The notes beneath the pieces are model-generated. The model made no database searches and had not been told where the DNA came from. It saw only the letters and a list, made by a program, of their open reading frames with translations. DNA of 64,000 nt from Orychophragmus violaceus (lineage: Eukaryota > Streptophyta > Magnoliopsida > Brassicales > Brassicaceae). A program made the position numbers and the translations under genes. The stretch lies in NCBI GenBank assembly GCA_030180135.1, contig CM058239.1, forward strand, positions 111,075,318 through 111,139,317, written 5' to 3'. Shown here piece after piece: positions 11,940 to 23,217 of the stretch (its first letter is position 1; each line of letters opens with the position of its first letter).

Positions 11940-12823
11940 TGATAGGCTCAAAGTTTATCCCTATACTAAACTGCAAGTGAACAGCAATGTCAAAGTAGTA
12001 TATAGGGTTATCGAATCCACAGGGACACTTGGTCTCAATAGATCAGAACAGTAGAGACTAATACTAGAAAGAAAGCAATGTGATTGAATTGAAAGCGGTG
12101 CGAGAAAGTAAATCAGTAGCAGAGATTAACGGTTGTGAAAGCAAGTAATTAAAAGCGTCAAGCCTAGGGTATTCTCAGGAAATCAGACAAGCAGACAGTT
12201 CATTCAGCAAGGATCTAATTAAGCACAGTTCTAGAACTCAAAACACAGATATAGAATTAACCAAATTCCTTTGCGATAATTCTCTAAGCCTAAGTGCAGC
12301 AAACCAAACTTTCGTTTGCGAGAACTAACAGATTAAACTAGCATTAATCCCAAGTTTGATATGTTCACAATTATCCTAAACCAAACTTCCGTTTGCGCAA
12401 AGTTTAATTGCCCAATTTAATTAGTTCAGATTCCTAAACCCCACTTCCGTGACGTATTTAGCAACCTAAGATCTAGATTCTAATTGATCAGGTTAGAACT
12501 AGCTTTAAGCACAATTAAATTGAAGAACAGATATAGTTTGAATCCTTAACTGAATTTGAACAAGTCTAGCAAGTCATGAAATCCTATGTGAGAAACCCTA
12601 AACCTAACTAGGAATCTACTCAGACATAGATAATGAAAACATGATCATAGAATGAATAAATTGCATAAAAGAATAATAGTAAAAGGGGTTCGAAATCTTC
12701 TCCAAATACAGATGAAGTAATAGGTTCAGATCAGCCCCAAAAGCTCTAAAAATCCTCTGCTCTTAATTATGAAAGCGTAATGTAAAGCGTATAAAGCGTA
12801 TCTAATTAAAGCACTAAAAACTC

Positions 12824-12834
12824 TATTATATAGG
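12824..12834 (-). promoter_or_regulatory. TATA-like box in element C LTR
   Basis: On the minus strand this reads CTATATAATAG, in the middle of the LTR. The copy in the 5' LTR is at about 18324-18334. The palindromic TCGATCGA-type pair lies about 110 to 130 bases upstream, which would be in U3. Predicted from sequence only. Confidence 0.5.
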
Positions 12835-12938
12835 CATAATCTCGGCTGGGGCTTCTGTGTAAATACTGGAACTATCTTGGGCTTCTTTGCAAATCTTCAT
12901 AACTTCATTAAACCGACGCGTACGGCCCATCTCGCTAG

Positions 12939-12975
12939 TGTGTCGACCGATACACAAGGTGTGTCGGTCGATGCA
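12939..12975. repeat. TCGATCGA-type palindrome pair in element C LTR
   Basis: Two near-palindromes, TGTCGACCGATAC and GTGTCGGTCGATGC, are separated by a few bases. The matching pair in the other LTR is at 18441-18477. This is the module also found in B, D, the solo LTR and copia2. Confidence 0.8.
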
Positions 12976-13160
12976 TGATCAATAAATCGGACAGTGAGTT
13001 AAGCTCTCGGCCAAAACGTCCCAAAAGTCCTAAAATGCTCCAAATATCTCCAATTAGCTCCAAACCTGATTAAACCTGTAAAAGACTCTAAACAAAGACA
13101 AAAGACACTAAAAACACATCTATATCATGGTCTAAAACTAGTAAAAATCATGATATATCA

Positions 13161-14460
13161 ACTCCCCCACACTTAGCCTTTGCTTGCCCTCAAGCAAAAC
13201 ATAGAACTAAAACATGGTGAAGAGGTTTGAAAACTCTTCAGAAACTCATTTCATCCTAGAAGCTACAATACTCAGATTCTCCTTAGTAAACCACTGAAAG
13301 AATCAATCACAGGATATCAAGACCACAATGTACTTCCCCCACACTTAGCAACTGTCCTAGGTAAACTCCACAATCACATTCAAGCATTCAAATTCTCCCT
13401 ACTGACTTCTGCAAGTATTTAAGTGCGGTCTCACCTAAGGAGTATCGATCAAAGGGCACATGGATTCTTACCTTATCAGCTCTAGACCACCATACTATCT
13501 TTCTCTAGTCCCTTTCTTCTCTTTCCCTTCTTTAACAACTGATTTTTCCCCATTGGGTATCATTTTATTTTTTTTATCAGTGTTCTTCCCGTTATGGGGT
13601 GTACTTTGGACACATTCCATGGATCACATGAGAGATAATAGTGTTTGCTACTATTCCCATGACCACTTCGGAGTTACTAACTCATCCTCAGTTTATTATC
13701 TTTTTTTTTTTTACTTTACAGAAGGGGAGAAGGGAACTAAATAGGATAGGTTGACAGGCTGTGTCAGAACTAACAGGGAATCCGACACAAAGTATACCAA
13801 GCCCTTAGGTGAGAAATCTAAGTCAGTATTAATGTTGAAGTCAGTAAAAGGATCCTTTGATACCTGAAGTGATGTGGGTGTTCCCAGTAGGTTGATCTGT
13901 GATGGGGTTTTCTAATAGTCAGAGATAGATCCTGCAACTTCATCCCAATGGTTACTTAAGTTCCTGCAAGTCTTGTAAATCTTCTCAGAAAATCATAGTT
14001 TCTTACTTAAACAATTTTGACTCAATAAAACAAAAATTTTTGAAAAACAGACTGACTCTTAAGAAAACAGAAGACAAAAGTCAGTAGCACCTCCCCCACA
14101 CTTAAGACACACTGTCCCCAGTAGTGTCCAGCGAAGGATCGGTAAAAAGAAAATAAAAAAAAATTGAAAAGGTGAAATTATGTCTGTCGGGTTACCTCTG
14201 TCGCTCAGGCATCGACCGATGCACTAAGTGCATCGACTGTTACTTGGCGATTTTCGTGTATGGTCGATCGTTGCTCAGGACCGCAACGATCGCTGCAATG
14301 CGATTCCTTTCGTGTTGTGACGATCGACACAGAAGTGCGTCGATCGTTGCACTGCGATTTATCCGAGACCTGCAAACATAAACTCACCAGAAACAAAAAC
14401 AAACGTAAAATCCTAACAAAAACACCAAAAATTAAGTAGAAAAACACCAGTACCTAATGG
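13161..14460 (-). other. Element C 3' non-coding region with three polypurine-like blocks
   Basis: This separates the gag-protease stop from the 3' LTR and has no conserved frame. Three copies of a minus-strand AAGTGTGGGGGAG-like purine block occur: next to the LTR (13161-13176), near 13336-13350 and near 14092-14106. Element B has the same three (from 18987, near 19163 and near 19908). A cluster of TCGATCGA-type palindromes lies at 14204-14360. Confidence 0.8.
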
Positions 14461-14489
14461 TGGGTTGCCTCCCACCCAGCGCTTGTTTA
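14461..14489 (-). other. Conserved motif after gag-pro stop (element C)
   Basis: On the minus strand AAACAAGCGC is followed after seven bases by GGGAGGCAA. It sits 34 bases beyond the stop of the gag-protease frame. The same motif is at the same distance in B and about 29 bases after the integrase stop in A. It is probably an RNA-level signal; the function is not known to me. Confidence 0.75.
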
Positions 14490-14522
14490 AGGTCAATAGC
14501 TTGACCGGACGGATGGGGATTT

Positions 14523-17198
14523 TCAAGTACCAGGAGGTCCTGACAGAGACTTTTTCTGTCTCTGTTCAAGTTTCCTCATCCAAGGTGGTGAGTAGACTGT
14601 TGCGGAATGCTCATGTCCAAGAAAATATGGAGTGAAATGTGCTCCAGGATCTATAACCACGGTATGATCAGGCTGCTCAAAATCTGCGTCCCTTATGGTG
14701 AATGTCTGCCCATCTATCAGTGGCTTTCGCAGCTTATCCATCTCATAGTGCAGTGGTTCATCTCCCAGATGGAGGTCTATCAAGCTGTTCCTAACATCAA
14801 TCAACGCTCCTGCAGTAGCCAAAAAGGGTCTCCCAAGCAATAATGCTTCATCCGGATCACAGTTGTATCTCAGCACAAGGAAGTCCGTTGGAACTAAGTA
14901 GTTTCCAACTCTCACCGGAATTTCCATAAGGAGTCCTTCAGGAACTCGTATGGACTGATCAGCTAGGACAAGAGAAGTCCTAGTAGGAGTAAAATCCAAC
15001 ATACCCAGCTTCTCTGCCACAGAGAAAGGTATCAAACTTCCAGCAGCTCCTAAATCACACAGAGAGCGTCTAAAACTATCCTCAAAGATAGAACAATCCA
15101 GTACAAAGACTCCAGGATCAGATAGCTTCTTCGGGACCTTAGTTAGCAGAACATCACTAATATGCTGAGGAACTATTATCACCCAGTCTTTCAGATCATC
15201 ATCCAGGGGCAACATCTTGTTCAGGTACCGCTGCACACATGGATGATAAGGTGGATCATCAGAAGTTGGAATTTCTTCCAATTCTTCACCAATCCCTTCT
15301 AATTTCTTCAGCTCTTCAATCTCTTGCCTAATCACTTCAGACACTGAGGAGTGTTGTCTAAAGATCTGTTCGTAGATCTCCTGTTGAGTAATCTCAGAGG
15401 CTCCATTGAATAGGCGATCAAGCTCCAAGTCAGCATCTATGCTATTATCATCCGACGGTTTTGTCTGTTCACGCCCTGCAACGACCGACACTAAGGGTGT
15501 GTCGATCGTTGCCATCCCGACGGGTGTATCGATCGGCACAGATGTTGCATCGATCGACGCACTACAGCAGATTTCACCCGAGAGTTTTTCACAAATATCC
15601 GAAAATTCTTGTTCTGTCACCAACTCAGCTGTACTTAGCTCAAATCTTTCACCTAGGTGAGATCCATCATTAATGTACACAGACCAGGCCTTAACATGAG
15701 TGTCTGCCACTCCTTTTCCCTTCAGTGAGCTGGACATCTGGTTTACCTGAGTGTCCAACTGCTTCATGTGAGTGCTCAGAGACTCAAATTTCCCATTGAG
15801 GTCTTCATAGACAGCGTCCAACTTCTTGTTGCAGTCCACAGAAATCTTGGTCTGACTCTCAATCAGCTGTTCCATCATAGCCTCCATTTTGCTCTCATGG
15901 GCTGTAGGTGCAGGAGGAGTCTGATAGGATGTAGATCCATAGGTTCTCTGAGTACCTTGTCCATAGGTCTTCTGAAAACCACCAGTATGTCCTCCATTGG
16001 AGAATCTGTTCCCCTGTTGATTACCAAATCTATTACCTTGGAAACCAGAACCTCCTATGAAATTCACATCTTCTTCCTGAGTTTCCTCCTCAGTCTGAAT
16101 CACCTCTACATCTTGGGCAAAGTGGACAGCTTTCTTACTTGTCAGGAGATTGTAGACTGTGTCCAATCTGGATCTTATATTAGCTATATCAGAATTCTCT
16201 ACAGTTCCACCAGATTTCTTCCTCCTTTCATCCATTGTCTTGCAACTGTTGCTGCCAATCAGGTTCTCAATCAACTGCTTAGCTTGTGTAGGAGTCCTGG
16301 TGTTGAAATTAGCATTACTGGAATTATCCAGCGCAGTCTGATAAGGGAGATCTATGCCTCTGAAGAAGATACCAATCAGCTGTACTTCTGTGAATCCATG
16401 GTGTGGACAGTCACGCTGATACTGCTTAAATCTCATCCAGGCAGTCTTCAAGGGATCCACAGCTCCTTGGGAAAAGGTGAGTATGTCCTGTCTGGACTGA
16501 TCTGAGCGTGCATCATCATAGAAGTGACGCAGGAACTCACTCTTTAAGGCTGCCCAGGTAGTATACTGACCATGTGCCAGTTGTCTCAGCCATGCACTAG
16601 CGTCTCCAGCAAGACTGTGCGGAAATAGCTTAAGGAACAGATAGTTCGGGCATACTCCTTCATACTTCATGCCAGTGATTATGTCCTCAAACTTGTCAAT
16701 GTGATCCATAGGCTGCTCTGCTTGAAGACCATGAAAAGCAATCTGTCTCATCAGCTGGTAGTAGATGGTCTTTACCTCAAAATCATTCCTCTCAAAAGCA
16801 GGAAGCACCAAAGTTGCTCGGTTTGCATGAAACTCATCAGGTCTGTTGTAGTCAGCTAGTGTCCTCTCATGAACCACCATCTCTCTACCTTGGGCCTGTC
16901 CTTGACCCTGGTTTCGGTTCAGCTCTTGTTGCTGTTGCTCAGGAGGATCAGGGATGACATTCCCTTCAGCATCAACCCGATGCCCAGCAGCATTGTACGG
17001 GTTGTTATCTTGGTCCCTCAGGGTACCTTCAGCATCTGGTATCAAGATCAGACGTTCTCGTACCATTCTCTCTCTCTTTTCTCTTCTGATAGTCCTTTCT
17101 AGACGTCCAAGTTCCTCTAGTCCGAGATTAAGCAAGCTCGAGTTCGGATTACTTCGAGTTTTCTGCGTTGGCATAAACTGTCTGTAATCGTCCAGCAA
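14523..17198 (-). CDS. Element C gag-protease polyprotein (891 aa, intact)
   Basis: One uninterrupted frame starts MLDDYRQFM about 220 bases after the primer site. The N-terminal third is a plant Ty3/gypsy gag: ADYNRPDEFHANR, QPMDHIDKFEDI, DASAWLRQL, CPHHGFTEVQL and FFRGIDLPYQTALDNSS. A Gly/Asn/Gln/Arg-rich tail (FIGGSGFQGNRFGNQQGN) follows in place of a zinc knuckle. The middle has a heptad-like segment (KKLDAVYEDLNGKFESL) that may form a coiled coil. Residues about 545-576 (SIDATSVPIDTPVG and following) are encoded by copies of the palindromic module. The C-terminal part is retropepsin-like, with CDLGAAGSLIPFSV near residue 714 and LLLGRPFLATAGA. It ends without any RT. The product could assemble and mature capsids, with the polymerase supplied by another element. 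Confidence 0.92.
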   Translation of the reverse strand: MLDDYRQFMPTQKTRSNPNSSLLNLGLEELGRLERTIRREKRERMVRERLILIPDAEGTLRDQDNNPYNAAGHRVDAEGNVIPDPPEQQQQELNRNQGQGQAQGREMVVHERTLADYNRPDEFHANRATLVLPAFERNDFEVKTIYYQLMRQIAFHGLQAEQPMDHIDKFEDIITGMKYEGVCPNYLFLKLFPHSLAGDASAWLRQLAHGQYTTWAALKSEFLRHFYDDARSDQSRQDILTFSQGAVDPLKTAWMRFKQYQRDCPHHGFTEVQLIGIFFRGIDLPYQTALDNSSNANFNTRTPTQAKQLIENLIGSNSCKTMDERRKKSGGTVENSDIANIRSRLDTVYNLLTSKKAVHFAQDVEVIQTEEETQEEDVNFIGGSGFQGNRFGNQQGNRFSNGGHTGGFQKTYGQGTQRTYGSTSYQTPPAPTAHESKMEAMMEQLIESQTKISVDCNKKLDAVYEDLNGKFESLSTHMKQLDTQVNQMSSSLKGKGVADTHVKAWSVYINDGSHLGERFELSTAELVTEQEFSDICEKLSGEICCSASIDATSVPIDTPVGMATIDTPLVSVVAGREQTKPSDDNSIDADLELDRLFNGASEITQQEIYEQIFRQHSSVSEVIRQEIEELKKLEGIGEELEEIPTSDDPPYHPCVQRYLNKMLPLDDDLKDWVIIVPQHISDVLLTKVPKKLSDPGVFVLDCSIFEDSFRRSLCDLGAAGSLIPFSVAEKLGMLDFTPTRTSLVLADQSIRVPEGLLMEIPVRVGNYLVPTDFLVLRYNCDPDEALLLGRPFLATAGALIDVRNSLIDLHLGDEPLHYEMDKLRKPLIDGQTFTIRDADFEQPDHTVVIDPGAHFTPYFLGHEHSATVYSPPWMRKLEQRQKKSLSGPPGT
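15470..15565. repeat. TCGATCGA-type palindromes inside element C coding sequence
   Basis: Three to four copies of the module (for example GTGTCGATCGTTGC and GCATCGATCGACGC) fall within the gag-protease frame and encode Ser-Ile-Asp-rich residues. Element B has the equivalent at 21280-21325. Being in frame, they do not interrupt translation. Confidence 0.75.
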
Positions 17199-17285
17199 CG
17201 ATCGATGCTATCAGTGCAACGATCGATTCAATCTCAGAATCGCCTAGTGACGATCGACGCAAGGGATGCAACGATCGACGCAAGG
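17196..17285. repeat. TCGATCGA-type palindromes in element C leader
   Basis: Four ACGATCGA-type copies lie just upstream of the gag start codon, between the primer site and the ORF. Element B has the equivalent at 22996-23090. Confidence 0.75.
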
Positions 17286-17417
17286 CGAAATTCGTACCTG
17301 CGACAGAAAGAAACAGAGAAAAAGTTAGTAAAATAAAAACAAAACGAAAAAAGCAAAAACAAAAAGAAAAATTTCTAGTAAAAACCCTAAGTTCGGTCCT
17401 ATCGAAGACTCTAAGAG

Positions 17418-17435
17418 TCCCCGGCAACGGCGCCA
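17418..17435 (-). other. Element C primer binding site (tRNA-Asp)
   Basis: On the minus strand this reads TGGCGCCGTTGCCGGGGA, a perfect complement to the 3' end of plant tRNA-Asp(GTC). It lies six bases inside the 5' LTR boundary. Confidence 0.93.
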
Positions 17436-17441
17436 AAAACT

Positions 17442-18662
17442 TGATAGGCTCAAAGTTTATCCCTATACTAAACTGCAAGTGAACAGCAATGTCAAAGTAG
17501 TATATAGGGTTATCGAATCCACAGGGACACTTGGTCTCAATAGATCAGAATAGTAGAGACTAATACTAGAAATAAAGCAATGTGATTGAATTGAAAGCGG
17601 TGCGAGAAAGTAAATCAGTAGCAGAGATTAACGGTTGTGAAAGCAAGTAATTAAAAGCGTCAAGCCTAGGGTATTCTCAGGAAATCAGACAAGCAGACAG
17701 TTCATTCAGCAAGGATCTAATTAAGCACAGTTCTAGAACTCAAAACACAGATATAGAATTAACCAAATTCCTTTGCGATAATTCTCTAAGCCTAAGTGCA
17801 GCAAACCAAACTTTCGTTTGCGAGAACTAACAGATTAAACTAGCATTAATCCCAAGTTTGATATGTTCACAATTATCCTAAACCAAACTTCCGTTTGCGC
17901 AAAGTTTAATTGCCCAATATAATTAGTTCAGATTCCTAAACCCCACTTCCGTGACGTATTTAGCAACCTAAGATCTAGATTCTAATTGATCAGGTTAGAA
18001 CTAGCTTTAAGCACAATTAAATTGAAGAACAGATATAGTTTGAATCCTTAACTGAATTTGAACAAGTCTAGCAAGTCATGAAATCCTATGTGAGAAACCC
18101 TAAACCTAACTAGGAATCTACTCAGACATAGATAATGAAAACATGATCATAGAATGAATAAATTGCATAAGAGAATAATAGTAAAAGGGGTTCGAAATCT
18201 TCTCCAAATACAGATGAAGTAATAGGTTCAGATCAGCCCCAAAAGCTCTAAAATTCCTCTGCTCTTAATTATGAAAGCGTAATGTAAAGCGTATAAAGCG
18301 TATCTAATTAAAGCACTAAAAACTCTATTATATAGGCATAATCTCGGCTGGGGCTTCTGTGTAAATACTGGAACTATCTTGGGCTTCTTTGCAAATCTTC
18401 ATAACTTCATTAAACCGACGCGTACGTCCCATCTCGCTAGTGTGTCGACCGATGCACAAGGTGTGTCGGTCGATGCATGATCAATAAATCGGACAGTGAG
18501 TTAAGCTCTCGGCCAAAACGTCCCAAAAGTCCCAAAATGCTCCAAATATCTCCAATTAGCTCCAAACCTGATTAAACCTGTAAAAGACTCTAAACAAAGA
18601 CAAAAGACACTAAAAACACATCTATATCATGGTCTAAAACTAGTAAAAACCATGATATATCA
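17442..18662 (-). repeat. Element C 5' LTR
   Basis: 1,221 bp, same length as the 3' LTR, with about nine substitutions by hand count. It would drive transcription of the element on the minus strand. Confidence 0.94.
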
Positions 18663-18667
18663 AATCT

Positions 18668-18986
18668 CGGCTGGGGCTTCTTTGTAAATACTGAAAACTT
18701 CTGGGCCAAAGTGCAAAGTCTTGATAACTTCATTAAACCGCCGCGTTCGGCCCATCTCGCTAGTGTGTCGATCGACACCAAAGGTGTGTCGATCGATGCA
18801 TGATAATCAAATCGGACAGTGAGTTTAAACTCTCGGCCAAAACACTCCAAAAGTCCCAAAATGCTCCAATATCTCCAATTCCGCTCCAAACCTGATTAAA
18901 CATGTAAAAGACTCTAAAAGAACACAAAAGACACTAAAAACACAACTATATCATGGCGTAAAACCGGTAAAAACCATGATATATCA
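18668..18986 (-). repeat. Element B 3' LTR, second segment
   Basis: Continues the LTR interrupted by element C and matches the end of 23242-24450. It contains two palindrome units (18764-18800) where the other LTR has three. A polypurine tract follows from 18987. Confidence 0.92.
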
Positions 18987-20264
18987 ACTCCCCCACACTT
19001 AGCCTTTGCTTGCCCTCAAGCAAAACAGAGAACTAGAATGTAGTGAAGAGGTTTGAAAACTCTTCAGAAACTCTTTTCATCCTAGAAGCAGCAACACTCA
19101 GATTCCCCTTAGTAAACCACATGAAAGAATCAACCTGCAGACATCATGACCAACATATACTTCCCCCACACTTAGCAACTGTCCTAAGTAAACTCCACAA
19201 TCACATTCAAGCATTCAAATTCTCCCTACTGACTTCTGCAAGTATTTAAGTGCGGTCTCACCTAAGGAGTATCGATCAAAGGCACATGGACTCTTACCTT
19301 ATCAGCTCTAGACCACCATACTATATTTCTCTAGTCCCTTTCTTCTCTTTTCCCTTCCTTAGCATTCTGATTTTTCCCCATTGGGTATCATTTTATTTTT
19401 TTATCAGTGCTCTTCCCGTTAAGGGGTGCACTTTGGACACATTCCATGGATGCACAGGATATGAGAGTTTTAGCTACCATTCCCATGACCACTTCGGAGT
19501 TACTAACTCATCCTCAGTTTAATATCTTTTTTTTTATGGAAGGGGAGAAGGGAACTAGATAGGACAGGTTTACAGGCTGTGTCGAAACTAACAAGGGAAT
19601 CCGACACAAAGTATACCAAGCCCTTAGGTGAGAAAATCTAAGTCAGTATTAGGGTGAAGTCAGTAAAGGATCCTCTGATACCTGAAGTGATGTGGGTGTC
19701 CTCAGTAGGTTGATCCATGTCTGGGTTTTCTAATAGTCAGAGATAATCTGCAGCTTCATCCCAATGGTTACTTAAGTTCCTGCAAGTGCTGCTAATCTTT
19801 TCAAAAAATCATTGTTTCTTACTTAAACAAATTTTGACTCAATAAAACAAATTTTGAAAAATTTTAACTGAAACTAAGAAAACAAAAGAAAGAAGTTAGT
19901 AGAACCTCCCCCACACTTAAGACACATTGTCCCCAGTAGTGCCAAGCGAAGGATTGGCAAAAAGAAATAAAAATTTGTTTTAAGGAATGGTTAAGTTCTG
20001 CCGGGTTTAACCTCTGTCGCTCAGGCATCGATCGTTGCACTAGGTGCATCGACCATTGCTAGGCGATTTTTCGTGTATAATTGATCGTTGCTCAGGACCG
20101 CAACGATCGCTGCAGTGCGATTTCGTTCGTGTTGTGACGATCGACACATGTCGATCGACGCACTGCGATTCGTCCGAGACCTGCAAACAAAAACTCACCA
20201 AAACCAGAAGCAAAACGTAAAATCCTACAAAAACACTAAAATTAAAATGCAAAAACGAAAACAG
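18987..20264 (-). other. Element B 3' non-coding region
   Basis: The counterpart of 13161-14460 in element C, with the same polypurine-like blocks and a palindrome cluster at 20026-20172. No coding content is seen. Confidence 0.8.
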
Positions 20265-20293
20265 TGGGTTGCCTCCCACTCAGCGCTTGTTTA
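20265..20293 (-). other. Conserved motif after gag-pro stop (element B)
   Basis: AAACAAGCGC and GGGAGGCAA on the minus strand, 34 bases after the gag-protease stop, exactly as in element C. Confidence 0.75.
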
Positions 20294-20326
20294 ACGTCAA
20301 TAGCTTGACCGGACGAACAAGATCTT

Positions 20327-22999
20327 TCAGGCACCACGAGATCTTGACAGAGACTTTTTCTGCCTCTGTTCAAGTCTCCTTATCCAAGGTGGCGAGTAGG
20401 CTGTTGCTGAATGCTCATGTCCAAGAAAAGAAGGAGTAAAATGTACTCCAGGATCTTGAATCACGGTATCATCCGGTTGCTCATCATCTGCATCCATAAT
20501 GGTGAAGGTCTGCCCATCTATCAGTGGCTTGCGCAGCTTGTCCATCTCAAAATGCAGCGGCTCATCTCCCAGATGGAGGTCTATCAGACTGTGTCTAACA
20601 TCTATCACTGCCCCCGCTGTAGCCAAGAATGGTCTTCCAAGTAGCAACGCTTCATCCGGAACACAGTCATATTTCAGCACCAAGAAGTCTGTTGGAACTA
20701 AATAGTTTCCAACTCTCACCGGGACGTCCTCAAGGAGTCCTTCCGGAACTCGTATAGACTGATCGGCTAGGACAAGAGAGGTCCTAGTAGGAGTAAAATC
20801 CAGCATACCCAGCTTCTCTGCCACAGAATATGGCATGAGACTTCCAGCAGCTCCCAGATCACAGAGAGAGCGCCTAAAACTATCCTCAAAGATAGAACAA
20901 CTTAGCACAAAAATCCCAGGATCAGGCAGCTTCTTGGGAACCTTGGTTAACAGGACATCACTTATCTGTTGCGGGACTATAATCACTCAATCTTTCAGCT
21001 CTTCATCCAAAGGCAACATCTTGTTCAAATACCTCTGCACACATGGGTGATATGGTGGATCATCAGATGATGGAATTTCTTCCAACTCTTCACCAATCTC
21101 CTCTAGCTTCTTAAGCTCTTCAATCTCCTGCTTAATCACTTCAGATACTGAGGGATATTGCCTAATTAATTGTCCATAAATCTCCTCCTGAGTAATCTCA
21201 TACACTCCAGGGAACAAGCGATCAATCTCCAAATATGCATCAATGTTATCAACATCCGGCGAGTCTGTCTGTTCACGACCTGCATCGATCGACACTAGGG
21301 GTGTGTCGATCGATGCAACACTGTTTTCACAGTTTCCACCCGAGAGATTTTCTCCAAAATCCGAAAATTTAACTTCTTCCACTAACTCAGCTGTGCTTAG
21401 CTCAAATCCTTCACCTAGGTGAGATCCATCATCAATGTACACAAACCAGGCCTTAATATGAGTGTCTTCTACTCCCTTTCCCTTCATGGAACTGGAAATT
21501 TGATTCACCTGAGTATCCAACTGCTTCATATGAGTGTTCATAGACTCAATCTTTCCATTGAGATCCTCATAGACAGCATCCAACTTTTTATTGCAGTCCA
21601 CAGAGATCTTGGTCTGACTCTCCAGCAGCTGTTCCATCATTGTCTCCATCTTACTCTCATGAGCAGTGGATGCAGGAGGAGTCTGATAAGATGAAGATCC
21701 ATAGGTTCTCTGAGTACCTTGTCCAAAAGGCTTCTGAAAACCACTAGTCTGTCCAAAACCAGCTGAGTTCTAATTGCCTGCGAAGGCACTCTTCTGTCCT
21801 CCATTGAAGAATCTGTTTCCCTGCTGATTACCAAATCTGTTACCTTGGAAACCAGATCCTCCAATGTAATTCACATCTTCTTCCTGAGTGTCCTCCTCAG
21901 TCTGAATTACTTCTACATCTTGTGCAAAGTGGACAGCCTTCTTACCAGCCAGGAGATTGCAAATTGTGTCCAGCTTAGATCTAAATTCAGCCATTTCTGA
22001 ATTCTCTACACTTCCACCAGATTTCTTCTTCCTATCATCCATAGTCTTGCAACTGTTGCTGCTCACTAAGTTCTCAATCAACTGCTTAGCTTGTGCCGGA
22101 GTTCTGGTGTTGAAGTTTGCATTACTGGAGTTATCCAGCGCAGACTGATATGGCAGATCTATGCCTCTGAAGAAGATACCTAGCAATGTGACCTCAGTGA
22201 ATCCATGGTGTGGGCAGTCACGCTGGTAATTCCTAAATCTCATCCAAGAAGCCTTAAGTGGCTCAGTAGGACCTTGGGTAAATGTCAGAATGTCCTGTCT
22301 GGACTGATCGGAACGCGCATCATCATAGAAGTGACGCAGAAACTCACTCTTCAGGGCTGCCCAAGTAGCATACTGACCAGGTGCCAGTTGCTTCAGCCAT
22401 GCAGCAGCGTCTCCAGCGAGACTGTATGGAAAGAGCTTGAGGAACAGATAATCTTGGCAGACTCCATCATACTTCATGCCATTGATTAGGTCCTCAAATG
22501 TATCAATGTGATCCATAGGCTGCTCCGTAGGATGACAATGGAAGGCATTCTGTCTCATCAGCGAGTAGTAGATGGTCTTGATCTCAAAATCATCAATCTC
22601 AAAACCAGGAAGTATTAGAGCTGACCGGTTTGCATGAAACTCATCCGGTCTGTTGTAGTCAGCTAAAGTCCTCTCATGGACAACCATCTGTCTACCTTGG
22701 TTCTGTCCTTGCGCCTGCGGCTGTGGTTGTGGTCCAATTTCCTCAACCTCGGGGATCACACGTCCCTCAGCATCAATCCTCTGCCCAGCAGCATTGTAAG
22801 GATTGTTTTGCTGATCCCTCAGGGTACCTTGAGCATCAGGCATAATGATTAGCTTATGTACCACCATCCTTGCTCTTCTTTCTCTTCTGTTAGTTCTCTC
22901 TAGACGTCCAAGTTCTTCAAGTCCGAGATTAACTAAGTTCAGGTTCTGATTACTTCGAGTTTCACGCCTCTGCATAAACTGTCTGTAATCGTCAAGCAA
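20327..22999 (-). pseudogene. Element B gag-protease, broken by two in-frame stops
   Basis: This is the homologue of element C's 891-residue protein over its full length, starting MLDDYRQFM at 22999. It has the same order: gag core (QPMDHIDTFEDL, DAAAWLKQL, CPHHGFTEVTLLG, FFRGIDLPYQSALDNSS), Gly/Asn-rich tail, coiled-coil-like middle, DLGAAGSLMPYSV protease motif and LLLGRPFLATAGA. A TAG at 21770-21772 and a TGA at 20987-20989 interrupt an otherwise continuous frame, so no frameshift is needed to explain its state. Element C is open at both sites. The palindromic module is again in frame (21280-21325). With its stops and about 2% LTR divergence, B is an older, dead sibling of C. Confidence 0.9.
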
Positions 23000-23217
23000 C
23001 GATCGATGCTATCAGTGCAACGATCGATTCAATCTCAGAATCGCCTAGTGACGATCGACACAAAGGTGCAACGATCGACGCAAAGCGAATTCGGTACCTG
23101 CGACAGAGAGAAAACAGAGAGAAATCAGTAACTTAAAAATAAAACCAAAATAAAACGAAACAAAAATAAAAATCCTAGTAAAAACCCTAAGTTCGATCCT
23201 ATCGAAGACTCTAAGAG

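Larger units (their letters stand above)
11940..13160 (-). repeat. Element C 3' LTR
   Basis: Runs from TGATAG to TATATCA. It is nearly identical to 17442-18662 and abuts the polypurine tract at 13161. Confidence 0.94.
11940..18662 (-). mobile_element. Element C: intact gag-protease retrotransposon without pol
   Basis: Two 1,221 bp LTRs (11940-13160 and 17442-18662) flank a 4.3 kb interior. AATCT is duplicated at 11935-11939 and 18663-18667. The minus-strand order is LTR, perfect 18-base tRNA-Asp primer site, short leader, one 891-codon gag-protease frame, 1.36 kb of non-coding 3' sequence with three polypurine-like blocks, LTR. No RT, RNase H or integrase remains. I hand-count about 9 LTR differences (0.7%), so it moved recently compared with its hosts. 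It must have used another element's enzymes. This is the TR-GAG (terminal-repeat with gag) class. Confidence 0.94.

Noticed and set aside
13460..13744. Small Ser/Phe-rich plus-strand frame, with a similar one at 19250-19522
   Set aside because: The copies are similar only because they are homologous 3' non-coding sequence of elements C and B; the frame lengths and ends are not conserved.
15768..16505. 245-codon plus-strand frame opposite element C gag-protease
   Set aside because: It is antisense to an intact, domain-bearing minus-strand frame; composition and lack of any domain mark it as a shadow.
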